From contig JAJRQF010000095.1 of assembly GCA_024280375.1 (NCBI GenBank), positions 1 through 64,000 on the forward strand: 64,000 bases of DNA, given 5' to 3'. This DNA is from Alphaproteobacteria bacterium (GTDB lineage: Bacteria; Pseudomonadota; Alphaproteobacteria; Rhizobiales; Rhizobiaceae). The notes below the pieces were generated by a model that was given only the letters and a program-made list of their open reading frames with translations, ran no database searches and was not told where the DNA came from. How positions within the stretch are numbered: the first letter of the stretch is position 1; each line of letters starts with the position of its first letter. Positions 45,890-54,998 of the stretch are shown here, piece after piece. Made by a program: the position numbers and the translations under genes.

Positions 45890-47561
45890 ATTTTGGTGTA
45901 AAAACCATCGCCTGATGAATTTTCTGAGCCGTTATGTCAGGATAAGCTTCCATCAATTTGGCATAGGCGTGTTTGGCTTCTTCAATTTTGCCGGCGCCAA
46001 CGAGCCCTGATGCGTAGCTACGGTAAATCCAAATAGCGTTGGGGCGCTCTTGCAGGGCACGCTGGTAAAACTCAATAGCCTTTTCACAATTACCTGCCCC
46101 TTCATACGCAGATGCCATGCCGACATAAGTGTTGAAATTCAAGGGATCGAACGGGCTCAAGCGTTGGGATTTTTCAAAATGGGCGATGGCTGCATCACAA
46201 TTGTCGTTATAGGCATCAAGCCATCCTAATCTGCTCCACGCCCATGCCGCATTGGCATCTATGGATACGGCTCGCTCTAACAAAATTCGTGCAGTGCCAT
46301 GATTGCGAATAATGGTGTGTACAGTGCCTAAAACCGACAACACCAATGGATCATCGCTGGAAAGATTGGCTGCACGTTCAGCCAAATCGAGAGCAAGTAA
46401 TTTTGTTCCTTCGATGTCCTCAATCCAGTTGTAAACGGAACGCTGGGCATGACACCAGGCAGAGAGAGAAAGAGCCAAAGGATAATCTGCATCAATTTCA
46501 AGCGCCTGCCCAAGGAAACCCAGAGCTAATGCAGTTTCCTCTTTTTCCAAAGACCAGCAATGAGGTAATGCCTGCATGGTAAAATCATAGGCCACAAAAT
46601 CTTGTGGTCTTTTACGCCGTGTGCGTTCAATCTCTGCTAGTTGAATGGATGGTTGAAGTGCACCGGCAACTTGCGCTGTAATATCATCTTGAAGTTCAAA
46701 AATATTTTCAATGTTTCCATCAAAATGTTTTGCCCAAACGTGGGCACTATTTGCCGTCTCAATTAGCTGGGCAGTGATGCGAATACGATTGCCAGCGCGC
46801 TGTACACTGCCCTCCAAAGCGTAACCAACACCCAACTCCTGGCCTACCTCGCGAATATTAATTGGCTTGCCCTTATATGTGAAAGCTGTGTTGCGGGCGA
46901 TAACAAAAAAAGAACGAATATTTGCCAACGCCGCGGTGATGGCTTCAACCATACCATCGGCGAAATATTCCTGGTTGGGATCGCTGGTCAGATTGTCAAA
47001 CGGCAGCACAACAAGTGATGGTTTGTCGGGCAAGGAGGGGGCTTTCCGAGCTTGATTGTTGCCGGTTGTCAAAGGCCAGCGATAAACCCGAATGGGACGT
47101 TCGATATTTTTCAATGAATACTCACCGGCATCAAAAAATTGTACATCAATCCGGTTACCCAGGCTTTCGTGTACGATTGATGAGATACAGATACCACCAG
47201 GATTGGCAATCGATTCCAAGCGGGCTGCTACATTAACACCATCACCATAAATATCATCACCGTCGATAATGATGTCGCCAAGATTGATGCCTATGCGCAA
47301 AACGATTGCATCATCATATTCTGCATGCCGGTTCTGGATCGACAGTGCACAGTTGACCGCGTCCACAACGCTGGCAAATTCTGCCAGAATTCCGTCACCC
47401 ATCAGCTTCACCAAACGCCCGTTATTGCGTGCGATCGCCGGGTCCATGACATTCTTGCGATGGGCTTTGACCGCATCTAGTGTACGGGATTCGTCTCTTT
47501 CCATCAGGTTTGAATAACCGACGATATCAGCGACAAGAACAGCAGCAAGTCGACGATCCAT
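45840..47561 (-). CDS. Class III adenylate/guanylate cyclase with TolB-like and TPR domains
   Basis: This 573-residue protein has an N-terminal class III nucleotide cyclase domain (about 1-165; metal-binding Asp in LVADIVGYS and KLMGDGILAEF, and GDGVNVAARLE), then a TolB-like/FlgO-like segment (PSLVVLPFDNL ... YALEGSVQRAGNRI, about 190-330) and C-terminal TPR repeats. ATG 47561 is chosen because GAGGGAGGG stands seven bases before it; ATG 47567 is too close. It probably makes cAMP in response to an unknown signal sensed by the TolB/TPR part. It lies downstream of the PLP decarboxylase gene. Confidence 0.88.
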   Translation of the reverse strand: MDRRLAAVLVADIVGYSNLMERDESRTLDAVKAHRKNVMDPAIARNNGRLVKLMGDGILAEFASVVDAVNCALSIQNRHAEYDDAIVLRIGINLGDIIIDGDDIYGDGVNVAARLESIANPGGICISSIVHESLGNRIDVQFFDAGEYSLKNIERPIRVYRWPLTTGNNQARKAPSLPDKPSLVVLPFDNLTSDPNQEYFADGMVEAITAALANIRSFFVIARNTAFTYKGKPINIREVGQELGVGYALEGSVQRAGNRIRITAQLIETANSAHVWAKHFDGNIENIFELQDDITAQVAGALQPSIQLAEIERTRRKRPQDFVAYDFTMQALPHCWSLEKEETALALGFLGQALEIDADYPLALSLSAWCHAQRSVYNWIEDIEGTKLLALDLAERAANLSSDDPLVLSVLGTVHTIIRNHGTARILLERAVSIDANAAWAWSRLGWLDAYNDNCDAAIAHFEKSQRLSPFDPLNFNTYVGMASAYEGAGNCEKAIEFYQRALQERPNAIWIYRSYASGLVGAGKIEEAKHAYAKLMEAYPDITAQKIHQAMVFTPKFMNRMLKNLKMLGLPD

Positions 47562-47610
47562 ATGCATGCCCTCCCTCAAAATACTCCGGTGATTTTTAGT
47601 ATCTAAATAG

Positions 47611-49056
47611 TTACGCCAGTTTTTCACCCAATCGAACGGTCTCCTTGACCAAAAAGGCGAGGTCTGCTGAGATCGTGCGGTGGTTATTAATTGCAACGCG
47701 CAAGCAATGCTGACCATGGACAGTCGTGTCTGAAATTGCTGCGACACCAGATTCCTGCATTTGCAGCATTATTTCCGTATTAATGAGTTTCAAATCTTCT
47801 TCAGACTTATTATTGGGGTGATAGCGATAGCAGACGATATTGATGGTCGTTGTTGAAGTGAGTTCAAGCTTGGGTTCTGCGCTGATCAACTCAGTCAGAT
47901 ATTTTGCCTGATCGATATTTTGATCAATCAGTCGGCCAAATTTCTGAATGCCGTGTTCCTGCAAAGACATCCATACTTTTAGCGCCCGAAAACCACGTGA
48001 TGTCTGGATGCCATAATTGTGCAACCATTGTGCGGAGGCGATGCCACGTTCGGTGCATTCCAGATACTCTGGTGTTACAGCGAATGCGTTGCGATGGGCA
48101 TCGCGGTCTTTAATAAGTACACAACCAACTTCAAAAGGCGCATGAAGCCATTTGTGGGGGTCCAATGCGATAGAATCCGCTTTCTCAATACCGGCAACCC
48201 GCTTTTTGTTTTTCGGAGCGATATTGATAAGCGCTCCAATACAGCCATCCACATGAAATCGCATGCCTTCATTCCGGCAAATTTCATATATTGCCTGCAG
48301 ATCATCAATAGCACCTGTGTTCACTGTACCGGCTGTCGCTATGATACAGGCCGGTTTAAAACCCGCTGCCCGATCTTCCGCTATTGCAAGTTTCAGGGCA
48401 TTGATATCCATGGTGCAATCCATCTTGGAGCGAATCTTGCGCAAGGAGCGATTCCCCAATCCAAGTGTTTCCATTGCGATTTGGTGGCAGCTGTGAAGTT
48501 GGTCCGAACCATAAAATCGTAAGGGATATTCCATTGCCCTCGTGCCGAGTTCGCGCACATCGAGCCCAGCCATTTCGTTTCGAGTAACCGCCAGCGCGAG
48601 TATATTTGCCATAGAACCACCGCTAACCAGGGTGCCGCTTGCAGTCCGTGGAAATCCCAGCATCTCCTTGCACCAATCGACGACTTGTTGGTCAATCAGA
48701 CTGGCAGCATGGCTGCCTCCACCGAGATTAGACCCCAATATAGCAGCCAGAAAATCACCCAAGGCACCGGTGAAGTTACTGGATCCCATGTACCACATCC
48801 AAAACCGGGGATGGATATTGCCCATTGGATAAGGCATCAAATTTTCGGTTAGCATGCCATAGACATCTTCGATGGCACTTGGATGCTGCGGCAACGGCGT
48901 TGCATAAGTACTACGCACATCCTCGGGAATAGCCTGCCAAACGGGCCTGTCGCGCACATCACGCGTATAGTCAATGGCGTCGTCCACGATCTGATGCGAA
49001 AGTCTGCGCAGGTCCTCCCAGTTGTCTGGGTCGAGTGTTTCTTCTGAATTTGGCAC
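47611..49056 (-). CDS. Group II PLP-dependent amino acid decarboxylase
   Basis: This 481-residue enzyme has the group II decarboxylase layout (DDC, GAD and cysteine sulfinate decarboxylase relatives). Visible are the N-terminal HPRFWMWYMGSSN substrate region, VSGGSMANILALAV, HVDGCIGAL, and the Schiff-base Lys in SIALDPHKWLHAPFEVGC. The start is GTG 49056 behind AAAGG. The substrate could be an aromatic, acidic or sulfur-containing amino acid. It lies 81 bases downstream of the CysK-like gene, so its substrate may be the product of that enzyme. Confidence 0.86.
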   Translation of the reverse strand: MPNSEETLDPDNWEDLRRLSHQIVDDAIDYTRDVRDRPVWQAIPEDVRSTYATPLPQHPSAIEDVYGMLTENLMPYPMGNIHPRFWMWYMGSSNFTGALGDFLAAILGSNLGGGSHAASLIDQQVVDWCKEMLGFPRTASGTLVSGGSMANILALAVTRNEMAGLDVRELGTRAMEYPLRFYGSDQLHSCHQIAMETLGLGNRSLRKIRSKMDCTMDINALKLAIAEDRAAGFKPACIIATAGTVNTGAIDDLQAIYEICRNEGMRFHVDGCIGALINIAPKNKKRVAGIEKADSIALDPHKWLHAPFEVGCVLIKDRDAHRNAFAVTPEYLECTERGIASAQWLHNYGIQTSRGFRALKVWMSLQEHGIQKFGRLIDQNIDQAKYLTELISAEPKLELTSTTTINIVCYRYHPNNKSEEDLKLINTEIMLQMQESGVAAISDTTVHGQHCLRVAINNHRTISADLAFLVKETVRLGEKLA

Positions 49057-49137
49057 GTTTTGCCTTTCCAGTAATTTGTTTAGTGTAACATTTCTAAGGT
49101 AACAGTCAGCGAATTTTGCTATGCGCTATGCCGTTGT

Positions 49138-50220
49138 TCAACCCATTTGGTAGCCAGGTGTGGACAATGACAGAGCCGTTTCCTCTTCATTCATATCTTC
49201 GGCAATGGCCTCATAAAGTGGCGTAGTCATATAGCGTTCGCCCGTATCGGGCAGCATGCAAAGAATGACGGAACCGGGGGCAGCTTTCTCGGCAACCTGC
49301 ATAGCAACACCAAGGGATGCACCACCCGAAATACCTGTCAGAATACCTTCCTGCTGAGCAAGTTTCAGCGTCCAGGCAATACTATCAGGACCAGAAATCG
49401 GAATAAGATCGTCATAGTACTTTTCATCCAGGGTTTCCTGGAGCACCAGCGGAATGAAATCCGGCGTCCAACCTTGGATCGGGTGCGGTTCAAATGCACT
49501 ATGACTGGCAGCTGGTGCACCGCCATCACCACGTTCCTGCGGCTGCTGGCTACCAACGAGCTGGGCATTGGCAGGTTCCGTCATGATAATTTTTGTTTCA
49601 GGCCGCTCTTTCCGCAAAACCCGCCCAACACCTGAAAGTGTGCCGCCGGTTCCGTAGCCACTGACAAAGTAGTCCAACCGGTCACCATCGAAATCTGCTA
49701 GAATTTCACGCGCCGTAGTTGCCGCGTGGATGTCTGCATTGGCATCGGTTTCAAACTGGCGGGCCAAAAACCATCCGTTTGCGTCGGCCAATTCGACGGC
49801 CTTCTTGTACATTCCAAAACCCTTCTCAGCGCGTGGCGTCAGGATAACTTTTGCGCCAAAAATTCGCATTAGTTTGCGCCGCTCGATTGAAAAGCTGTCA
49901 GCCATTGTCACCACAAGCGGGTAACCCCTTTGAGCACATACCATGGCAAGCCCAATACCAGTGTTACCGCTGGTTGCTTCAACTACAGTCTGACCGGGTT
50001 TAAGAGTACCATCGCGCTCACCCTGTTCGATAATGTTCAGTGCAAGCCGGTCCTTGATTGATCCGGCGGGATTGAAAAACTCTGCTTTGGCATAAACTCG
50101 AACACCGTCAGGTGCTAAATTGTTGATCCGTATACACGGCGTGTCTCCAACTGTATCCAAAATGCTGTCAAACAGCTTCCCGCGCCCGCCGGTTGTTCTG
50201 ATTTTTGATTGAGTATTCAT
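49138..50220 (-). CDS. Cysteine synthase-like PLP enzyme (CysK/CBS family)
   Basis: This 360-residue beta-replacement enzyme has the PLP Lys in NPAGSIKDR, the TSGNTGIGLA substrate loop, and the phosphate-binding GYGTGGTLSG. The stretch HPIQGWTPDFIP is close to the CysK substrate-closing region. It normally makes cysteine from O-acetylserine and sulfide. An insertion rich in Gln/Gly/Ala (about residues 205-222) and the adjoining decarboxylase gene suggest a specialised role rather than the housekeeping enzyme. ATG 50220 follows GGAGG; the gene is divergent from the winged-helix regulator. Confidence 0.84.
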   Translation of the reverse strand: MNTQSKIRTTGGRGKLFDSILDTVGDTPCIRINNLAPDGVRVYAKAEFFNPAGSIKDRLALNIIEQGERDGTLKPGQTVVEATSGNTGIGLAMVCAQRGYPLVVTMADSFSIERRKLMRIFGAKVILTPRAEKGFGMYKKAVELADANGWFLARQFETDANADIHAATTAREILADFDGDRLDYFVSGYGTGGTLSGVGRVLRKERPETKIIMTEPANAQLVGSQQPQERGDGGAPAASHSAFEPHPIQGWTPDFIPLVLQETLDEKYYDDLIPISGPDSIAWTLKLAQQEGILTGISGGASLGVAMQVAEKAAPGSVILCMLPDTGERYMTTPLYEAIAEDMNEEETALSLSTPGYQMG

Positions 50221-50400
50221 TAGCTTTGATTTCCTCCAAGTATAGTTTGGCCAGTTGTTAAGACATTGAAGATTTCCATTTATGAGGCACCAATTCGTCT
50301 TATGCTCAGCACACTGTATATTATTGTCATCCATGCAGCATGATGAAAATCTGAATTTTCCTTGTAGAAAGGCTGGATTCTGCGGTATGGGTCAATTGAT

Positions 50401-51960
50401 ATGATTTATTTGTTCAATAACTTTGAACTGGACCCTGAGAAGTTCGAGCTTCGGAATAAAGGCCGCTTGGTATCTCTTGAACCGCAGGTATTTTTGTTGC
50501 TCCGGCTGCTGATCGAAAATCAGAACCGTATGGTTACCAGAGGCGAGATTGTTGACAAAATATGGAATGGGCGCTCGTTGTCTGCCTCAGCCATCGACAG
50601 CCGCATAAAGTTTGCCCGAAGCGCTGTAGGCGACGATGGCAGTGCTCAACATACGATCCGCACTATTCATGGAAAAGGATACAGATTTGTTGCCGCCGCC
50701 ACACAGCCTGAAACGAGCAAAATACCGGCACAGCTATCGCCCGAAGCAGCACCTATGGAGTCGTGGGAAATAACGGCAAAACCATCGATTGTTGTGCTGC
50801 CTTTTCAGTATCTTGGCACCCCCGGCCCTAACAGTACATTTGCCGAAGCAATATCGCATGAGCTTATTCAGGCACTTTCCCAGCTGCGCTGGTTGTTTGT
50901 CATCGCGCGTGGATCAGCTTTTCGATTTCGCGCACCGGATCCAGACGTGCAAAAGATCAGCAGGGCACTGGGTGTTCGATATGTGTTGGCAGGCTCGTTA
51001 AAAACTGAAAATCATTCCCTGGTGATCACAGTTGAGCTTTCTGACAGTCGTAACGGAGAAGTTGTTTGGGGGGAGTATTTTACATTCGCACTTAAAGCTA
51101 TCCACGAGATCAGGACGGAGATCATTACTCGGGTAGTATCGGCTCTGGAAATCTATATTCCCTTCAACGAAGCACGTAATGCCCGCCTTGGGGTATCTGA
51201 AAACCTCGATGCTTGGTCTAACTACCATCTGGGTTTGCAGCAAATGTATCGCTTCTCACATGAGGGTAACGCCAAGGCTACAGCATTTTTTGAGTGCGCT
51301 GTTGCCCAGGATCACCGTTTTGCTCGAGCACACGCCGGACTTTCCTTTACCAGCTTTCAAGACGCCTTCATGAAATATAATGACACACCGGAAGCTTCGG
51401 TTATATCCGCGCGCCGTTTTGCCGAACGCAGTATCGAACTTGACCCGCTTGATCCGTTCTCAAATTTTACGCTTGGCCGTTCATATTGGCTCGATGGCGA
51501 TCTTGACAGCAGCATCGATTGGCTCGATCGTGCCATCACCCTGAGCCCAAATTATGCCCATGGTCACTACTCACATGCTTTTACTGATATGCTCTCGGGC
51601 CGCTCCGACATAGCCCGCACCAACTTGGATACAGCATTTACACTTAGCCCGCTTGATCCGTTTGTTTATGGAATGTTGGGCGCGCGCGCGTTGTCTTATG
51701 TGATTGATGGTGATTACGAAACCGCCTCCAATTGGGCCGAAAAAGCAGCACGGGCTCCGGGTTCACATTTCCTGATCGCTATGATCGCCGTGATCGCTAA
51801 TTCCCTGAACGAAAATCAACAAAAAGCCCAATACTGGGCTAACAATGCCCAAAAGCGACGATCAGATGCATGCCAGGCTCATTTTTTTGAATCGTTCCCA
51901 TTCTCAAGCTCTGAAGTGAGAAATCGAATATCAGACGCATTGACGCTTTATGGACTTTGA
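50401..51960 (+). CDS. Winged-helix transcriptional regulator with TolB-like and TPR domains (CadC-type)
   Basis: This 519-residue protein has an OmpR/CadC-type winged helix at residues 1-100 (LEPQVFLLLRLLIENQNRMVTRGEI ... IRTIHGKGYRFVAA), a TolB-like segment (PSIVVLPFQYLG ... YVLAGSLKTENHSLV, about 125-260) and C-terminal TPR repeats (about 265-500). No TM segment is visible, so it is probably cytoplasmic. The TolB-like/TPR part resembles that of the cyclase at 45840, so the two may sense related signals. It faces away from the cysK-like gene and is its likely regulator. Confidence 0.86.
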   Translation: MIYLFNNFELDPEKFELRNKGRLVSLEPQVFLLLRLLIENQNRMVTRGEIVDKIWNGRSLSASAIDSRIKFARSAVGDDGSAQHTIRTIHGKGYRFVAAATQPETSKIPAQLSPEAAPMESWEITAKPSIVVLPFQYLGTPGPNSTFAEAISHELIQALSQLRWLFVIARGSAFRFRAPDPDVQKISRALGVRYVLAGSLKTENHSLVITVELSDSRNGEVVWGEYFTFALKAIHEIRTEIITRVVSALEIYIPFNEARNARLGVSENLDAWSNYHLGLQQMYRFSHEGNAKATAFFECAVAQDHRFARAHAGLSFTSFQDAFMKYNDTPEASVISARRFAERSIELDPLDPFSNFTLGRSYWLDGDLDSSIDWLDRAITLSPNYAHGHYSHAFTDMLSGRSDIARTNLDTAFTLSPLDPFVYGMLGARALSYVIDGDYETASNWAEKAARAPGSHFLIAMIAVIANSLNENQQKAQYWANNAQKRRSDACQAHFFESFPFSSSEVRNRISDALTLYGL

Positions 51961-52667
51961 CAGAAATGGGCATCAAAAAACGCCAAATCAATCAAGTTCA
52001 GGATCGCGCACGCGTTGGTGATATCCATTGCGTATTATCTTGGGTGCAATTACTTTCCATTTCAACATGGTCTGGTAATCAGGTCTGGGTATTTTGGATC
52101 AGCCAATGCGCTGTCAGCTCTGTTGGACAACATCTCATTATAATGAGCCCGCTCTCATCCCTCTTGAATGCCCGCTTAATTCATCTGAATCGTTTAAACC
52201 AACCACTTAACTTTCAACAATTTACACAGCTTGTTTGACGAACATTGGCCCCGGCTTTCAAGCATCCCTTCAGAAACAAAGGCGATTTGGACCCAGAAAA
52301 TCAGTCACATATTGTTAAAATAGCGATTTCAAATTGAGTCACGATCGCAGGCGTTGGGCAAAAATTGATTGTATCACCGGCCAATTGTGGCCGCTGCGCC
52401 CAACATGAGTATCCACCTGTTCTCAAATCGCTTCAGAGGATAAAAAGCTAACCGTGGCAATCTAAACAGATTTTTGAAGATCAAGCCCAAATTGGGTTGA
52501 GTGCAATTGTTCACCAACTGAGAATCGCTATTTGAACCTGCTAGAATAAGGCATTTTCATCACAGATTATAACGAAATGAAAAATTTTGAACCTTACATT
52601 TAGCTGACAATCGCTGTCATAATTCGTTCATCTTTTCGATGATACCCAATCTGCGGCTGGGTCAGAA
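51961..52667. other. Long intergenic region upstream of the multihaem cytochrome gene
   Basis: These 707 bases have no convincing gene; a 93-codon frame at its start has no ribosome binding site and no recognisable sequence. The length suggests a complex promoter or a decayed gene. Near the end lie an inverted repeat TGACA-N5-TGTCA (52605-52619) and an overlapping PHO-box-like element. Confidence 0.5.
52614..52631 (+). promoter_or_regulatory. PHO-box-like direct repeat before the cytochrome gene
   Basis: CTGTCAT-AATT-CGTTCAT matches about 15 of 18 positions of the enterobacterial PHO box, about 50 bases upstream of the probable start. It overlaps the inverted repeat TGACA-N5-TGTCA, so a different regulator is equally possible. 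Confidence 0.3.
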
Positions 52668-52682
52668 TTGGGGAGTATTGAA

Positions 52683-54998
52683 TTGTCCATGCTTGCATGC
52701 ACGGCTGGCTATAGCCTAGGTCGAATTGTATCCAGTTACCCCGGAATCAATTCTGACCATCATTCTTCAGTCCCACAATTGCAACTGCATTCCAGCGGTT
52801 GCAATCAGGATTCCCCTGACATTTCTGGCCCGATCAAAGGTTACGAAGCCCTTTCAAAGGTAATTGCTACTTTTATCCTTATGCTGGCAATAATATGCAT
52901 CTTTACCATTGCATCCTTTGCCCAACAAACATCGACAAAAGGCGGCAGACTTGCCAATTTTGATCACAGTGCAACCGGGTTTGCACTCACCGGTGGACAT
53001 AAGACAGCCACATGTGAATCCTGTCATGTCGGCGGAAAGCTTAAGAACACGCCAACTAAATGCGCCAGTTGCCATAATAACAAGATATCAAAAGGCAAAT
53101 CCAAAAATCACCCGCGCACAGCTGAAACCTGCTCCGATTGCCACACGACCTCTAATTGGAAACCTTCCCGCTTTGACCATTCACAAGTCACGGGCAGTTG
53201 TGCCAGTTGTCACAATGGTAAAATCGCCAAGGGCAAATCCAATAATCATATAAGGTCTACAAATTCTTGCGAAGATTGCCACGTTTCGACCGGCTGGACA
53301 AATGTGCGTTTCGATCACACAGCCGTCTCGGGCACATGCTCCAGTTGTCACAACGGACGCAAAGCAACCGGAAAGCCTGCCAAACACATTCAATCTTCCA
53401 ATATCTGCGAGGACTGCCATGTTTCCACCAGTTGGACCAATGTACGTGTTGATCATTCGTCGATTACGGGGACTTGCGTTTCATGCCATAACAATCGCAC
53501 GGTTTCAGGCAAACCCAACAGCCACATTCCTTCATCAAATATGTGCGAAGACTGCCATATTTCGACCAGTTGGACCAATGTGCGCTTTGATCATTCTGGC
53601 GTATCTGGAACATGTTCTTCCTGCCATAATGGCCGGACGGCTACGGGCAAACCGAATAATCACATTCCAACTTCGAATGTCTGTGAGGACTGCCACGTCA
53701 CAACAAGCTGGAGCAATGTGCGCTTCGACCATGCTAATGTCACCGGTTCATGCTCAACCTGCCATAATGGGCGCATCGCCACCGGCAAACCCGCCAAGCA
53801 CATACCTTCTTCGAATACCTGCGAGGACTGCCACGTCACCACTAGCTGGAGCAATGTGCGCTTTGACCATGCATCTGTGACCGGCTCCTGCTCGACGTGT
53901 CATAACGGACGCACAGCTACTGGAAAACCTTCCAAGCACATTCCAACTTCGAATGCATGCGAAGATTGTCATGTCACAACAAGCTGGAGCAATGTGCGCT
54001 TTGACCATGCATCCGTGACCGGCTCCTGCTCGACGTGTCATAATGGACGCACAGCCACCGGCAAACCGAGCAAACATATTCCAACTTCGAATACTTGCGA
54101 GGACTGCCACGTCACAACAAGCTGGAGCAATGTGCGCTTTGACCATGCATCCGTGACCGGCTCCTGCTCGACGTGTCATAATGGACGTATTGCCACCGGC
54201 AAACCAAACAACCACATTCCAACATCGAATACTTGCGAGGACTGTCATGTCACAACAAGCTGGAGCAATGTGCGCTTTGACCACTCTGCGGTGAATGGAA
54301 ACTGTGTTTCCTGCCATAATGGACGCACAGCCACCGGCAAACCAAACAACCACATTCCAACATCGAATGTCTGCGAAGATTGTCATGTCACAACAAGCTG
54401 GAGCAATGTTCGCTTCGACCATGCATCCGTAACGGGATCTTGCTCAAGCTGCCATAATGGACGCACAGCCAAGGGCAAGCCGAACAACCATATTGCCACG
54501 ACCAACACCTGCGAAGACTGCCACGTCACCACAAGCTGGAGCAATGTTCGCTTCGACCATGCATCCGTAACTGGTTCATGCTCAAGCTGCCATAATGGAC
54601 GCACAGCCAAGGGCAAGCCGAATGGGCACTTCGTTACCACCAAGCAGTGCGATGATTGTCATCGGACAACAGGCTGGTCGCAAATAACATTCCAGCACAC
54701 AACAGGCTCGTTCCCTCAGGGGCACTCCAAGAACCTGGACTGCACAGACTGCCACCGTGGAAACACGGTCCAATCCGCCTGGACAACGCCGGCTTACAAA
54801 CCTGATTGCGCCGGTTGCCATGCGAATGATTATGAAATCAAAGAACACAAAAAATACAGAAGCCCGACAACCGTATTTTACCGGGTAAGCGAGTTACGAG
54901 ATTGTGCTGGTGCGTGCCACGAATACACCGACGCCACACTAACAACCATTAAAAAGAGACGCTCAGGCAAACACCGCCCGGGCCGAGGAGGCTGGTAA
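52683..54998 (+). CDS. Exported multihaem c-type cytochrome, 27 CxxCH motifs in tandem di-haem repeats
   Basis: About 771 residues carry 27 CxxCH motifs plus one CxxxCH (54903-54920), so up to 28 haems. Two motifs (53014-53100) precede eleven exact 46-residue units (53130-54647), each with two CxxCH and two further His (in RFDH and KHI/NHI) that can serve as second axial ligands; three more CxxCH follow. It resembles doubled-CXXCH/cytochrome c3-like extracellular proteins. The hydrophobic export signal (VIATFILMLAIICIFTIASFA) is preceded by a 60-residue hydrophilic stretch, which is unusual. TTG 52683 fits the GGGGAG best; ATG 52689 and TTG 52668 are alternatives. The stop abuts the ATG of the beta-barrel gene. 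The likely role is electron transfer at the cell surface; partner and substrate are unknown. Confidence 0.9.
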   Translation: MSMLACTAGYSLGRIVSSYPGINSDHHSSVPQLQLHSSGCNQDSPDISGPIKGYEALSKVIATFILMLAIICIFTIASFAQQTSTKGGRLANFDHSATGFALTGGHKTATCESCHVGGKLKNTPTKCASCHNNKISKGKSKNHPRTAETCSDCHTTSNWKPSRFDHSQVTGSCASCHNGKIAKGKSNNHIRSTNSCEDCHVSTGWTNVRFDHTAVSGTCSSCHNGRKATGKPAKHIQSSNICEDCHVSTSWTNVRVDHSSITGTCVSCHNNRTVSGKPNSHIPSSNMCEDCHISTSWTNVRFDHSGVSGTCSSCHNGRTATGKPNNHIPTSNVCEDCHVTTSWSNVRFDHANVTGSCSTCHNGRIATGKPAKHIPSSNTCEDCHVTTSWSNVRFDHASVTGSCSTCHNGRTATGKPSKHIPTSNACEDCHVTTSWSNVRFDHASVTGSCSTCHNGRTATGKPSKHIPTSNTCEDCHVTTSWSNVRFDHASVTGSCSTCHNGRIATGKPNNHIPTSNTCEDCHVTTSWSNVRFDHSAVNGNCVSCHNGRTATGKPNNHIPTSNVCEDCHVTTSWSNVRFDHASVTGSCSSCHNGRTAKGKPNNHIATTNTCEDCHVTTSWSNVRFDHASVTGSCSSCHNGRTAKGKPNGHFVTTKQCDDCHRTTGWSQITFQHTTGSFPQGHSKNLDCTDCHRGNTVQSAWTTPAYKPDCAGCHANDYEIKEHKKYRSPTTVFYRVSELRDCAGACHEYTDATLTTIKKRRSGKHRPGRGGW
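53130..54647 (+). repeat. Eleven tandem 138-base units coding di-haem modules
   Basis: The first Cys codon of each unit falls at 53130 and then every 138 bases without exception up to 54648. Units between 53682 and 54597 are nearly identical at DNA level, including synonymous positions, which indicates recent amplification or gene conversion. The repeats are coding and not a CRISPR array. Confidence 0.95.

Noticed and set aside
51957-52238. 93-codon open frame after the winged-helix regulator
   Set aside because: No ribosome binding site, no recognisable sequence and a start overlapping the previous stop; probably chance.
53754-54422. Repetitive open frame on the minus strand of the cytochrome gene
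   Set aside because: It is a by-product of the 138-base coding repeats on the other strand, which carry conserved CxxCH motifs.
53130-54647. Tandem repeats as a possible CRISPR or satellite array
   Set aside because: The units are contiguous without spacers, keep reading frame and encode conserved haem motifs.
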